DNA from: Mucilaginibacter auburnensis
GTDB taxonomy: Bacteria; Bacteroidota; Bacteroidia; Sphingobacteriales; Sphingobacteriaceae
Reading direction: 5' to 3'
NCBI RefSeq assembly: GCF_002797815.1
Contig: NZ_PGFJ01000002.1
Span: forward strand, 806,001 to 870,000
DNA: 64,000 bases
Position numbers and translations under genes: made by a program. How positions within the stretch are numbered: the stretch's first letter is position 1; each line of letters begins with the position of its first letter. The notes beneath the pieces are model-generated. The model saw only the letters and a list, made by a program, of their open reading frames with translations. It did no database searches and was not told the DNA's origin. Below are positions 9,869 to 18,572 of the stretch, piece after piece.

Positions 9869-10189
9869 ATGGCTTTAGAAATAACCGACGCAAACTTTGA
9901 GGAGCTTGTGCTTAAATCAGATAAACCCGTATTAGTTGACTTTTGGGCTGAATGGTGCGGTCCTTGTAGAATGGTTGGCCCGGTAGTAGAAGAAATATCA
10001 AAAGATTATGCAGATAAGGCTGTAGTTGGAAAAGTGAATGTTGACCATAACCCAGGTATCTCTGTAAAATACGGCATCCGTAATATACCTGCGTTATTAT
10101 ACTTCAAAAACGGCGAGATAGTTGACAAACAAATCGGCGCTGTTCCTAAATCAGTATTAGCTGGTAAATTAGACAAGCAACTGGCATAA
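9869..10189 (+). CDS. trxA: Thioredoxin
   Basis: A 106-residue classical thioredoxin that reduces protein disulfides in the cytoplasm. The active site WCGPC is at residues 29-33 after the FWAEW strand, and the cis-proline loop RNIPALLYF is near residue 73. The length is typical for TrxA and there is no signal peptide. It has its own terminator immediately downstream. Confidence 0.95.
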   Translation: MALEITDANFEELVLKSDKPVLVDFWAEWCGPCRMVGPVVEEISKDYADKAVVGKVNVDHNPGISVKYGIRNIPALLYFKNGEIVDKQIGAVPKSVLAGKLDKQLA

Positions 10190-10213
10190 TTGTCCGTATC
10201 AAATAATTCGTTT

Positions 10214-10248
10214 AAAAAGCGTTACAATTGATTTGTAACGCTTTTTTT
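10214..10248 (+). terminator. Rho-independent terminator of trxA
   Basis: Arms AAAAAGCGTTACA (10214-10226) and TGTAACGCTTTTT (10234-10246) are perfectly complementary with a 7-nt loop, followed by T residues. It ends 20 bp before the next ATG. Confidence 0.9.
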
Positions 10249-10267
10249 GTTTTATTTTAGTTTTTAT

Positions 10268-11188
10268 ATGTCGCAACTCAACGAAGATCAGCACGTAAGG
10301 CAATTAGCCAACCTTGAATTATTGGCCCGGCAAGTGGTTGAAGGTTTTATTACCGGCCTGCACCAAAGTCCGTTTCATGGCTTTTCGGTTGAGTTTGCCG
10401 AACACCGCTTATATAACAATGGCGAGTCGGTTAAGAATATAGATTGGAAGTTGTTTGCCAAAACAGATAAGCTGTTTGTTAAGCAGTTTGAAGAAGAAAC
10501 CAACCTGCGCTGTTATCTGGTTTTAGATACATCCTCGTCTATGAACTTCCCCGAGCAGGGTTTGAATAAGCTGCAGTTCTCCATATATGGTATTGCATCG
10601 TTAATGTACCTCTTCAAAAAGCAGCGCGATGCTTTCGGTTTGTGTACGTTCTCTGATAAAATTGATAAGTTAACACCGGCCAAATCGGCGTCAACCCATT
10701 TATTTTATTTGTATGCCGAACTGGAAAAACTGTACCAGCAACCCAACACCAATACAACTACTAACATTGCCGATGTATTGCATCATGTAGCAGATCAGGT
10801 ACACCAACGGTCGCTTATCATTATATTCAGTGATATGTTGGAGAATAATATGGACAATGCCAAACTGCAAGCGCTTTTTGCAGCTATACAACACTTAAAA
10901 TATAACAAGCACGAGGTTATTATTTTTAACGTGAATGATAAGCAAAAAGAAATGGAATTTAGTTTTGATAACCGTCCGCATCATTTTATTGATATGGAGA
11001 GCGGGGAAGAAATTAAGGTGCATCCGGGTAAAATACGTAACGCTTACCAAACCTCGTTAATGCATTACCGGCGCGAGCTCGAACTAAAATGCGCACAATA
11101 CAATATTGATATTGTTGACGCTGCTGTACAGGATGGTTATTACCAGATACTGCGCTCCTATCTTATTAAAAGGAACAGCATGATCTAA
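10268..11188 (+). CDS. DUF58 domain protein (vWA-like)
   Basis: A 306-residue protein of the DUF58 family, a von Willebrand A-like fold usually found in MoxR/DUF58 chaperone-type operons. A metal-ion-dependent adhesion site motif DTSSS is at residues 87-91, preceded by the family sequence EFAEHRLYNNGESV and IDWKLFAKTDKLFVKQFE. The start is the ATG at 10268 (MSQLNED). An upstream in-frame TTG at 10247 lies inside the trxA terminator and is unlikely. No MoxR ATPase is adjacent here, which is unusual for the family. Confidence 0.88.
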   Translation: MSQLNEDQHVRQLANLELLARQVVEGFITGLHQSPFHGFSVEFAEHRLYNNGESVKNIDWKLFAKTDKLFVKQFEEETNLRCYLVLDTSSSMNFPEQGLNKLQFSIYGIASLMYLFKKQRDAFGLCTFSDKIDKLTPAKSASTHLFYLYAELEKLYQQPNTNTTTNIADVLHHVADQVHQRSLIIIFSDMLENNMDNAKLQALFAAIQHLKYNKHEVIIFNVNDKQKEMEFSFDNRPHHFIDMESGEEIKVHPGKIRNAYQTSLMHYRRELELKCAQYNIDIVDAAVQDGYYQILRSYLIKRNSMI

Positions 11189-11197
11189 CAAGATTGA

Positions 11198-12046
11198 TCA
11201 ATCAGGTATGTGATTGCGCCTGTGTCCGTTAATATAATATAGGAAATCGCGGTTAGGCTCGTAGTGATTGTTGGCTGTGTAAGGGGCTTCGAAATGATCT
11301 GCTATCAGGTCTTCTCTTACAAAAAAAGCATTGCTGCCTGTAAACACACACCCCACCAACACATAACCCTTCTCTCTACCCAGTTGTTCCAAAGCTAATA
11401 ACGATGCACCGAAAAAGCTGGTACCATCATATGTGCGTTGGGCATTGTATTTTACAACGAAGTGAGTATCAGGTCTAAAATTGGAGTTATATTCAATCAC
11501 CACCACCCTTGGGCGGTATTTGGTAATAGCCTGCCAAATGTAATAGTCGTTATAGTCAATATCTATCGACAGCATATCAGGCTCGGCGGGTACACCGGCA
11601 CCATCAAAAATCGATTCAATATTTTCGGCAGTGATAAAGTTATTTCTAACGGTAAGCCTTTTATCGCCAATAAAATCGCTAAAGCGGGTATTGATCTTTT
11701 TTATATACTCGGGGTCGCCGTCTATCCATAAGCCCTGCCACTGTTTGTAAAGCAGATTTAAACTGTTACACTCCAGGCCCTCGGTTACACCAAATTCAAT
11801 AAAGTATTTGTTAGTTAAACCAATACGGTTAAATATCTCAGCAATAATGCCATCCTCTCCGTTTTGCGAAAACACCTGGTATTCGTGCTTATTTAAACGT
11901 TTGTTGCTGGCGTATTTAGGGTTGTTGTATAAGTTGTCTGCTAAAAACTGGGCTACCTGTAAACCTCTGTGGATATTGTTTTGCGCGATTGCACTTGTAA
12001 AAATATTGCGTATTTGTGTTATCCGCTTAATGAAGTTTAGTCCCAT
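11198..12046 (-). CDS. FkbM-like methyltransferase-fold protein
   Basis: About 282 residues from the ATG at 12046; a TTG start at 12097 would add 17 residues. The core resembles a SAM-dependent methyltransferase of the FkbM type. SQNGEDGIIAEIF is followed by YFIEFGVTEG, similar to motif I, then LWIDGDPEY, and LSIDIDYNDYYIW further on. Such proteins are found in surface polysaccharide or sugar-modification contexts. Catalysis is not proven and the SAM-binding glycines are not canonical. It converges on the DUF58 gene with a 9-bp gap. Confidence 0.6.
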   Translation of the reverse strand: MGLNFIKRITQIRNIFTSAIAQNNIHRGLQVAQFLADNLYNNPKYASNKRLNKHEYQVFSQNGEDGIIAEIFNRIGLTNKYFIEFGVTEGLECNSLNLLYKQWQGLWIDGDPEYIKKINTRFSDFIGDKRLTVRNNFITAENIESIFDGAGVPAEPDMLSIDIDYNDYYIWQAITKYRPRVVVIEYNSNFRPDTHFVVKYNAQRTYDGTSFFGASLLALEQLGREKGYVLVGCVFTGSNAFFVREDLIADHFEAPYTANNHYEPNRDFLYYINGHRRNHIPD

Positions 12047-12225
12047 GTATAGCTTACGGTAGTGTTGCGCGAAAGTCGTTAAAAAACGCTTAACCAATAA
12101 GCAATACAGCCAAAAACATACACATTAGTCAGTATTATCGCATACAAGTTACACAGCAAGCAATGGGTAAATATGTAACTGTAACAACAAGGCTTGCCTT
12201 TCGTCTTACTTAAAAAAATACTACT

Positions 12226-12420
12226 ATGCGTTTCTTTTTATGTATCATATGTCCGCCATTAGCCGTGTTAACTACCGGCCGCATTGGTGCCTTTATATTA
12301 AGTATTATATTAACCATTTGCTTTTGGATACCCGGCGTTATACATGCCATATTGGTTACCAATGATTATTATTCGGCACGCCGCCACAGGCAACTGGTTA
12401 GGGTGATGCGCAGAGCATAG
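12226..12420 (+). CDS. YqaE/Pmp3 family small membrane protein
   Basis: A 64-residue protein with two hydrophobic segments. It carries the family signature CPPLAV near the N-terminus and FWIPGVIHA in the second helix, followed by a basic tail ARRHRQLVRVMRRA. Pmp3/YqaE proteins sit in the inner membrane and are linked to salt, cold or membrane-potential stress. The long basic C-terminus is slightly longer than in the shortest family members. Confidence 0.85.
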   Translation: MRFFLCIICPPLAVLTTGRIGAFILSIILTICFWIPGVIHAILVTNDYYSARRHRQLVRVMRRA

Positions 12421-12495
12421 CAGCTGCTAATTATTAGCAAAGCATAACGGTTATTTAATTGGTTATTTATATTTGTTACAACCAATTATTTCGAA

Positions 12496-13416
12496 ATGAA
12501 ATTCATATCAATACTGGCGGCATTAATCCTGTTCAACATAACAGCTGTTTTTTCGCAAGACGCCAAACAAATACCACTATATCCTAACGGCGTTCCCAAC
12601 TCCAAAAAAGGACCGGATACTTATGTTGAGCAGGATATGAACGGCCGGGTATCAAAAGTAATCGAGCCCACACTCATCCCATTTTTACCCGAAAAAGGCA
12701 CCGCTAACGGCACCGCGGTAATTATTTGCCCCGGCGGCGGTTATGGATTTTTGGCCATGACCGGTGAGGGTTACCCTGCTGCTAAAGAATTTAATAAGAT
12801 AGGCGTTACGGCCTTTGTGTTAAAATACCGTTTACCAAGCGATGACATCATGACTGATAAAAGCATCGGTCCGCTGCAGGATGCACAGGCTGCTATGGCT
12901 TTGGTACGCTCGCGCGCTGCCGAATGGGGTATTAACCCTAACCGCATAGGCATTATGGGCTTTTCTGCCGGTGGTCACCTGGCATCAACCGCGGGCACGC
13001 ACTTCAACACGCCGGTAATTGAAAACAAAGCAAACGTTAGTCTACGGGCCGATTTTATGATATTGATCTACCCTGTTATAACCTTTGGCGAATTAACGCA
13101 CGGCGGTTCAAAAAGAGGGTTGATTGGCACAACGCCTACGCAGGACAAAGTGGATCTTTACTCTAACGAAAAACAGGTTACGGCTAATACACCTCCTACC
13201 TTCATCATTCATGCGCAAGACGATACAACCGTGCCTGTACAAAACACGCTGATGTTTTATGATGCACTGGTAAAAAACAAAGTACCCTCAGAAATGCATA
13301 TTTATCCTGCCGGCGGGCACGGCTTTGGTATAAACAACCGGAAAAGCAAAGAAAACTGGTTTGATTGGTGTAAAGGCTGGATGGACACTAACGGCTGGCT
13401 TACTGCCGCCAAATAA
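12496..13416 (+). CDS. Secreted alpha/beta-hydrolase (esterase/lipase, BD-FAE-like)
   Basis: A 306-residue alpha/beta-hydrolase with a signal peptide (MKFISILAALILFNITAVFSQ, cleavage near residue 20). The oxyanion region CPGGGYGFLA is at about 78-87, the nucleophile elbow GFSAGG has Ser157, an acidic residue is in HAQDDTTVP, and His275 lies in PAGGHGFG. It resembles Bacteroidota acetyl-xylan or feruloyl esterase-like enzymes, so it may deacylate plant polysaccharide side chains in the periplasm. The exact substrate is inference. Confidence 0.85.
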   Translation: MKFISILAALILFNITAVFSQDAKQIPLYPNGVPNSKKGPDTYVEQDMNGRVSKVIEPTLIPFLPEKGTANGTAVIICPGGGYGFLAMTGEGYPAAKEFNKIGVTAFVLKYRLPSDDIMTDKSIGPLQDAQAAMALVRSRAAEWGINPNRIGIMGFSAGGHLASTAGTHFNTPVIENKANVSLRADFMILIYPVITFGELTHGGSKRGLIGTTPTQDKVDLYSNEKQVTANTPPTFIIHAQDDTTVPVQNTLMFYDALVKNKVPSEMHIYPAGGHGFGINNRKSKENWFDWCKGWMDTNGWLTAAK

Positions 13417-13422
13417 GCGAGA

Positions 13423-13764
13423 TCAACTTTTGAAGTACCGATGGAACAAATCGTCAATTTTGGTTTGTAATATTTCAATCAATTCCTCATCCATAAACTC
13501 ATATTCATCCGGAACGTGAAGCACTTCAACCAGTGCGTTGGTGGTTGCGGCGTATGTTTGTTTTAAACGGGAACGGTGCTCTGTTTCCATAACCAGGATA
13601 AGGTCGGCCCAGATCAGGTCGTTTTCGGTTAATCGCCTATCGCTCTTGGGGCTTAAACCTGCAGAACGGATATTGAAGCGATCATCATTTTTAAAAATGA
13701 ACTCGGCGGTACGGCTTCGTCGCTTATTTTTGCCACATATTACAAGTATATTCGGTCTGTCCAT
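13423..13764 (-). CDS. Low-molecular-weight tyrosine phosphatase-like protein
   Basis: About 113 residues from the ATG at 13764; a GTG at 13800 would add 12. The N-terminus ILVICGKNKRRSRTAE has a Cys10-x5-Arg16 phosphate loop, followed by Ser, as in protein tyrosine phosphatases of the small COG4551 type. The loop is more basic than the classic CxGNxCRS. The acidic DEYEF segment may carry the general acid. It would dephosphorylate a phosphotyrosine protein or a related small substrate. It converges on the esterase with a 6-bp gap. Confidence 0.7.
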   Translation of the reverse strand: MDRPNILVICGKNKRRSRTAEFIFKNDDRFNIRSAGLSPKSDRRLTENDLIWADLILVMETEHRSRLKQTYAATTNALVEVLHVPDEYEFMDEELIEILQTKIDDLFHRYFKS

Positions 13765-13866
13765 GTTTGTGCAAATATGTGTATTAACGGTTATTAACAC
13801 AAAGTATATAACCTCGCTTTGGAAAATTATCGTCTAAAATAAGATAAGTACTGACAAAATTTTGCG

Positions 13867-13911
13867 AGTGGCTCACAGTGGCTCACAGTGGCTCACGTGG
13901 CTCAGAGCCAC
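13867..13911. repeat. Three tandem 10-bp repeats ending in a palindrome
   Basis: AGTGGCTCAC occurs three times in tandem at 13867-13896. It is followed directly by GTGGCTC-A-GAGCCAC (13897-13911), a perfect 7-bp inverted repeat with a 1-bp centre. It lies in the gap between divergent genes, about 75 bp upstream of the head-GIN gene. Confidence 0.85.
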
Positions 13912-13987
13912 CCACTTTTAATAATAAACGTATTTTTACTGTAACTAATTTGTACTATCCAACGTCATAAATAAAAACTCAGCCGTC

Positions 13988-14719
13988 ATGAAAATAAATT
14001 TCAAAGTGTTATTAGCCGCCGTGTTGCTTACAAGCGCTACACAATCTTTTGCCAACCCGCTTAAACCTGTTCACACAATTGTTGCAGATGTTGAAGACCG
14101 CAAGGTATCCGACTTTAAAGGGATCAATTTATCGGGTTCTTACGACTATTACGTAAAACAGGGAAATACCAATGCAGTGCGCGTTGAGGCACCGGCCAAA
14201 GTGCTGCCGTATATTATTACCGAGGTTAAAAACGGTGTACTGAACGTTTACACAAAAAACCACACCAACTGGGGCAATTTGTTCAATAACGAAAAAATAG
14301 CTGTTTACATTACTGCTAAAGACATTAACAGTATTAAGCTTTCAGGATCGGGCGATGTATTCTTCAAAGAAGGCATAAACAGCACTGACATGGCTGTTAC
14401 GCTTAGCGGATCGGGCGATGTTGTGGGCAAAATAAACGCTAGTTCTGTTGAATGCACATTAACAGGTTCGGGCGACCTAAAAATTAGCGGTCGTGCCGAG
14501 AATGCCAGGATAAAACTGACCGGTTCGGGCGATCTTTCTGCCCGCGACTTGCAAACCGTTAATACTTACGTTGAGTTGGTAGGTTCGGGCGATGTTGATG
14601 TAAATGTTAGCGGAAGTTTGAACGCTAAATTAGCCGGCTCCGGCGACATACGTTACAGCGGAAATCCTAAAAGCGTTTCTAAATCAAAATCAGGCAGCGG
14701 AAGTATTGAGAGAGGATAA
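13988..14719 (+). CDS. Head-GIN domain (DUF2807) secreted protein
   Basis: A 243-residue protein with a signal peptide (cleavage near SFANP, residue 23). The rest is a right-handed beta-helix type DUF2807 'head GIN' domain. The short motif GSGD recurs about seven times (LSGSGDV, LTGSGDL, LVGSGDV, LAGSGDI), which marks the turns of the solenoid. Family members are exported and described as putative adhesin-like proteins in Bacteroidota, but their role is unknown. Nothing suggests an anchor. A hairpin terminator follows. Confidence 0.88.
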   Translation: MKINFKVLLAAVLLTSATQSFANPLKPVHTIVADVEDRKVSDFKGINLSGSYDYYVKQGNTNAVRVEAPAKVLPYIITEVKNGVLNVYTKNHTNWGNLFNNEKIAVYITAKDINSIKLSGSGDVFFKEGINSTDMAVTLSGSGDVVGKINASSVECTLTGSGDLKISGRAENARIKLTGSGDLSARDLQTVNTYVELVGSGDVDVNVSGSLNAKLAGSGDIRYSGNPKSVSKSKSGSGSIERG

Positions 14720-14726
14720 AACATAT

Positions 14727-14763
14727 AAATAGTCATGCCGACTTTATTTAGGCATGACTATTT
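14727..14763. terminator. Bidirectional terminator
   Basis: Arms AAATAGTCATGCC (14727-14739) and GGCATGACTATTT (14751-14763) are perfectly complementary around an 11-nt loop. It separates two convergent genes. Confidence 0.8.
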
Positions 14764-14775
14764 ACCATACCGTCC

Positions 14776-15801
14776 TTATTTAAACCTTGCTAAAACTTTC
14801 CTTCCCAGATCATAAGTTACGCGGAAAGCCTGTTGATTGTCGTTATTATAACCCGGCGAGAAATGGAAGCTAAATATAAACTGCCCTTTTATACGGTTGA
14901 ACAAAAAAGGCGTGTAGATAATATCCAAACGGTTATACCTCGACTTTGAATAGTACGAATCTCCGTAAACAATGCGGCTCCCCTGCCCTGCATAAAATTC
15001 ATCATACAAAGCAAAACGTTTATAGCTAATGTATGCACTGGCCACAAAGCCTTTAGGCGTACGCAACCCATCTATACCACGCTCTCGCTCTAAAGACATC
15101 ATTCCACCGGCCTCTACCGTAAGCGAATCGAACATGGTTTTGTGGCTCAGGTCAAGTCCTAATCTTATCTGCGCCGCGCCGTTATCATTAATGTGGTCAT
15201 TAGGTACAGAAATTTCAGCGCCGGCATCGTGCATTAGCATAAAATAATGCGAAACATAGAATGCACCGTTCACAGCCGGTTTGTACTTACCTGCTAAACC
15301 AAATAAAAACTGTTCGCGGTCTGTTTGTGTTTGGCGGCTCACCCAGTCAATCCAGCCCGTCTCGGTAAAATACTCATTGCTTACACGCGCCAGCAAACCT
15401 TGTACATTGGGGCGAAAATATCTTAAAGTGTCATTCAAAATCGCCCTCGGATAATTGCTCAACAGCCCCTCGCGCGGAAACATACCCGCGTTAAATAACC
15501 AGTTTTTGCCGGTGTAGCTATAGTAAGCTACCGGGTCAACTTTGCCATAAAACTGCCGGGCACCAAACTCGTGCAATGCATTGGCTCCTACAATAAAATG
15601 GTTATTGCTATCTAAGTTCAAACCGAGGTCAATAGCGATACGTGTACCCGAATAGGTTCGCGAACGCGGAATGAATGCCTTGTACTCGCGGTTATCTAAA
15701 AAACCCAAACCGTTAAAATGAATGTCAAGGCTTTGCTGCGCTACGGCCGATGCTGATGTGGCTACAAATAAAAATACTACAAGGTATAGTTTTCTGAACA
15801 T
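14776..15801 (-). CDS. Outer-membrane beta-barrel-like protein, unknown function
   Basis: A 341-residue protein with a signal peptide ending near SAVAQQ (residue 22). The body alternates aromatic and polar residues in short strands and ends with an aromatic-rich FRVTYDLGRKVLARF segment, as in outer-membrane barrels. No named family is recognised. It starts 9 bp after the stop of the glycosyltransferase gene, so the two should be co-transcribed and perhaps act on the same surface glycan. Confidence 0.65.
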   Translation of the reverse strand: MFRKLYLVVFLFVATSASAVAQQSLDIHFNGLGFLDNREYKAFIPRSRTYSGTRIAIDLGLNLDSNNHFIVGANALHEFGARQFYGKVDPVAYYSYTGKNWLFNAGMFPREGLLSNYPRAILNDTLRYFRPNVQGLLARVSNEYFTETGWIDWVSRQTQTDREQFLFGLAGKYKPAVNGAFYVSHYFMLMHDAGAEISVPNDHINDNGAAQIRLGLDLSHKTMFDSLTVEAGGMMSLERERGIDGLRTPKGFVASAYISYKRFALYDEFYAGQGSRIVYGDSYYSKSRYNRLDIIYTPFLFNRIKGQFIFSFHFSPGYNNDNQQAFRVTYDLGRKVLARFK

Positions 15802-15810
15802 AATGTATGT

Positions 15811-17526
15811 CTATTCTACTGTGAGTTTAATTGTCCTGCTGTTGGTACTGCCTGCAAAAGGAGTTGTTTTCACCGAAAAAATCAACTGGTAAGTACCTTT
15901 TTGTTTAGGCGGAATCAGGTTAAATGTATAGAGTTTGCTTTCCCCAGGCTGTAAAGTGATCTGATTAAAAGCATCGTCGCTTTTTTGGGCGCGTACCAGT
16001 TTATCTCCTTTAAAAAATGCTGCACCTAACAAAACATGTTGCATACGATCAACATTGCTAAAGTTGATAGCGGTTTTGTATGGGTTAGTGATCATCAGGT
16101 CAACTTTAACGCTATCGCCCTGCTTAACGTTTATCGCATTTACTTTTGTTTCGATTTTAACCTTTTGATAAGTACGGAAATCATCTATCCATTGTATGTA
16201 CCAGGTCCAGTGTGCAGTTTTTATGGAATCTGTGGTCAAACGGTTTTTATAATCATTTAAATAAAGCACGCGTTGCCTCTGCATTTTTTCTTCAATGGGC
16301 CAGATATCAAACTGGGTACGATGATAAAAACGCGAATCGTACGAGAACCCTTTCAGACTGTTTGTGTAATAATTGTATTTAGACGGGTTTTGAAAGCCAT
16401 CTGCCATAACCACATAAGCGTTGCCTGCCTTTTGTTTGACCACGTTGGCCCAGTCTTTAAAACCGAAATAGCTTTTGATTTGCCCTAACTGCTTTACAAA
16501 CGGAACTCCAAACACCAGGCACAACCTTACAGTAACAATAAGTACTATGTTTACAACGGCAAGCAGATAAAACCAACGCGACACTCCACCAACTTGCTTA
16601 AAGCCTATAAGCGCCAGCATAGCAAGCGGCGCAAAGGCTATCAGCGTCCAGTGTGGCTGCGCCTCGCCCCTGAATGTTGTAATAAAAAAGAAGATCAGCG
16701 TACCAACGCAGTTTACCAATAAACAGCGTATAAAGGCATCTTTAATTTTTATGGTGAAAGCGCGATAAAATAAAAACCAGCCAATTAGCGGTCCGGCCAT
16801 TAACAACTGTCCGGGTAAGTACGAATAACTGTTACTTGAATTATAGATACTTGCGGCCCGCTCATACAAATGGTAATTAAGTGATGGGTAACCATGCTGC
16901 ACCTGCCATAAAATATGCGGTAGGTAAAGCGCCACAGCCAACGCGGCTATGAGGTAAAACGACGGACGCCTGAACAAATTAATATTAGAAGCCACGGTAA
17001 AAAAAACCAACAGCACCGCATGGTATTTGCTATACAACATGCAGGCAATGAGCACACCTAACAGCAAGGCTAACAACCAGCTGTCGTCATCTATATATTT
17101 TTGGTAAACGTAGTAAAATAGTATAGCGAAGAAATACAATGGCGCATCGGGCGTGGTGGTGAATCCGTATATACTAAAAATGAATATGCCTGCGGTAATC
17201 AACACAAACTGCCATACATCAACCGAATATTTCTTTAAGATCAGCCACAGTACGTAAATAGACAAGCTGCTGGTTATAATGGTAACCAACCTCAGTCCGA
17301 ACTCATTGTGCACCAACGAATCGCCAATTTTAATAAAAACAGCCACCATTGGCGGATGATCAAAATAACCCCAGTCTAAAAACTTGGAATACATCCAGTA
17401 ATAAGCTTCATCGGCGTGTATCTCAAGGGTAAAAGCTTGTATGATGTTAAGGAGTGTCCAACCTGCCAGAAACCAGCCTAAAATAAGATTGGTCTTAATG
17501 GTGTTCTGTTCTGTTGGAGATGGCAT
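15811..17526 (-). CDS. GT39/ArnT-like membrane glycosyltransferase
   Basis: A 571-residue integral membrane protein with roughly ten hydrophobic helices, followed by a C-terminal beta-rich domain from about residue 455. After the first helix the loop reads HADEAYYWMYSKFLDWGYFDHPP, where the acidic DE pair and the HPP motif are those of GT-C enzymes of the PMT/ArnT group. These transfer a sugar from a polyprenyl-phosphate donor on the periplasmic side. The C-terminal part resembles an Ig-like beta-sandwich. It is the first gene of a two-gene operon with the outer-membrane protein. Confidence 0.82.
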   Translation of the reverse strand: MPSPTEQNTIKTNLILGWFLAGWTLLNIIQAFTLEIHADEAYYWMYSKFLDWGYFDHPPMVAVFIKIGDSLVHNEFGLRLVTIITSSLSIYVLWLILKKYSVDVWQFVLITAGIFIFSIYGFTTTPDAPLYFFAILFYYVYQKYIDDDSWLLALLLGVLIACMLYSKYHAVLLVFFTVASNINLFRRPSFYLIAALAVALYLPHILWQVQHGYPSLNYHLYERAASIYNSSNSYSYLPGQLLMAGPLIGWFLFYRAFTIKIKDAFIRCLLVNCVGTLIFFFITTFRGEAQPHWTLIAFAPLAMLALIGFKQVGGVSRWFYLLAVVNIVLIVTVRLCLVFGVPFVKQLGQIKSYFGFKDWANVVKQKAGNAYVVMADGFQNPSKYNYYTNSLKGFSYDSRFYHRTQFDIWPIEEKMQRQRVLYLNDYKNRLTTDSIKTAHWTWYIQWIDDFRTYQKVKIETKVNAINVKQGDSVKVDLMITNPYKTAINFSNVDRMQHVLLGAAFFKGDKLVRAQKSDDAFNQITLQPGESKLYTFNLIPPKQKGTYQLIFSVKTTPFAGSTNSRTIKLTVE

Positions 17527-17545
17527 TTATAGCTAAACTAAGCTG

Positions 17546-17553
17546 CAAATGTA
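17546..17553 (-). promoter_or_regulatory. Candidate -7 box (TACATTTG) of the glycosyltransferase operon
   Basis: The minus strand reads TACATTTGCAG, matching TAnnTTTG, 19 bp upstream of the ATG at 17526. The same 11 bases precede the tRNA-Phe gene. Confidence 0.45.
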
Positions 17554-17600
17554 GATAAATTAAGTTTAAGCCTTAAATTGCAGTCTTATTTTACGTAATC

Positions 17601-18062
17601 ATGAACAAAGGTCTCGACTTTATACGCAAGGCACGTTTGGTGCAAGTTAATACTATCAAAGAGCTAAGCATTGAACAACTCAATCAAATACCAAAAGGTT
17701 TTAACAACAACATTATCTGGAACATGGCACACCTCATAGCCACGCAGCAGATAGTTTGCTACCGCCGGGCTGGCGTTGAACCTATATTAGATGCTGACTT
17801 TATTAATGCATATGCGCCGGGAAGCAAACCAGAAGGACCTGTTAAATCTGAAGAAATAGCGCGCATACAGGAACTGTTTTTCAGTACGTTAGATCAATTT
17901 GAGCAGGACCTGCAAGCAGGTTTATTTAACAATTACACGGCCTGGACCACCCGTGCTGGCGTTGACATTAACACCATTGATGATGTTTTAGCCTTTTTGC
18001 CTTACCATGAAGGTATACATATGGGTTATATTCAGGCGCAAAAAAGGGTGTTGAGCCCCTAA
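17601..18062 (+). CDS. DinB family protein
   Basis: A 153-residue four-helix-bundle protein of the DinB/YfiT superfamily. The N-terminal IIWNMAHLIATQQ contributes the first metal-ligand His, and the late LPYHEGIHMGYIQ contributes two more His residues. This H...HxxxH arrangement binds a divalent metal. Family members are thiol-dependent transferases or are induced by DNA damage; no specific role can be read here. It is followed 11 bp later by a small lipoprotein gene. Confidence 0.85.
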   Translation: MNKGLDFIRKARLVQVNTIKELSIEQLNQIPKGFNNNIIWNMAHLIATQQIVCYRRAGVEPILDADFINAYAPGSKPEGPVKSEEIARIQELFFSTLDQFEQDLQAGLFNNYTAWTTRAGVDINTIDDVLAFLPYHEGIHMGYIQAQKRVLSP

Positions 18063-18073
18063 ACTCCGACGAG

Positions 18074-18424
18074 ATGATAAAAAGATTTTTTCCGATTTTG
18101 TTGATCACCATTTTCTCCTGCAAGTTTAAGGAGCCGTTTAATAAAGTTTTATGGGACACAAAAGAAGATATCGAATGGCCTTACAGAGACTCCATGCTGG
18201 AAGATTTGACTAAAAACCACCAGCTTGTTGGATTAAAATATAAAAATGCTATTGATCTATTAGGCGACTCAAACTATCATGAAAGCGATATTTCTTTAAG
18301 CTACGACATAATTACTGATTACGGAAGTGATATAGATCCAGTTTACATCAAAACTTTAGAACTTAAATTTGATAAAGACTCGGTATTATCATCCTTCCAG
18401 GTGAAAGAATGGAGAAATGATTAA
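18074..18424 (+). CDS. Small lipoprotein, unknown function
   Basis: A 116-residue protein with a lipoprotein signal: hydrophobic residues 5-14 and a FSC lipobox with Cys16. The mature part contains KNHQLVGLKYKNAIDLLGDS and then a beta-rich end, faintly like the SmpA/BamE-type fold (L-G-x-x-x-x-x-x-LLG-x). That similarity is inference from a short pattern. It lies 11 bp after the DinB gene and probably shares its transcript. Confidence 0.6.
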   Translation: MIKRFFPILLITIFSCKFKEPFNKVLWDTKEDIEWPYRDSMLEDLTKNHQLVGLKYKNAIDLLGDSNYHESDISLSYDIITDYGSDIDPVYIKTLELKFDKDSVLSSFQVKEWRND

Positions 18425-18572
18425 AGGCTGATCCACTACTGTATCAAACCCGAACTAAAAGCGTACGTTTTCGAACAGTAACGGCATTCAGTAAACGGTA
18501 AAAATCTAAAAATCAGATCCTTATATAACAGGTCTGATTATTGGCATAGCTTAGATCCAAACCTTTTAAGAT

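Noticed and set aside
13861..13911. Possible CRISPR-like array
   Set aside because: The 10-bp units are directly adjacent with no spacers, and no cas genes are present.
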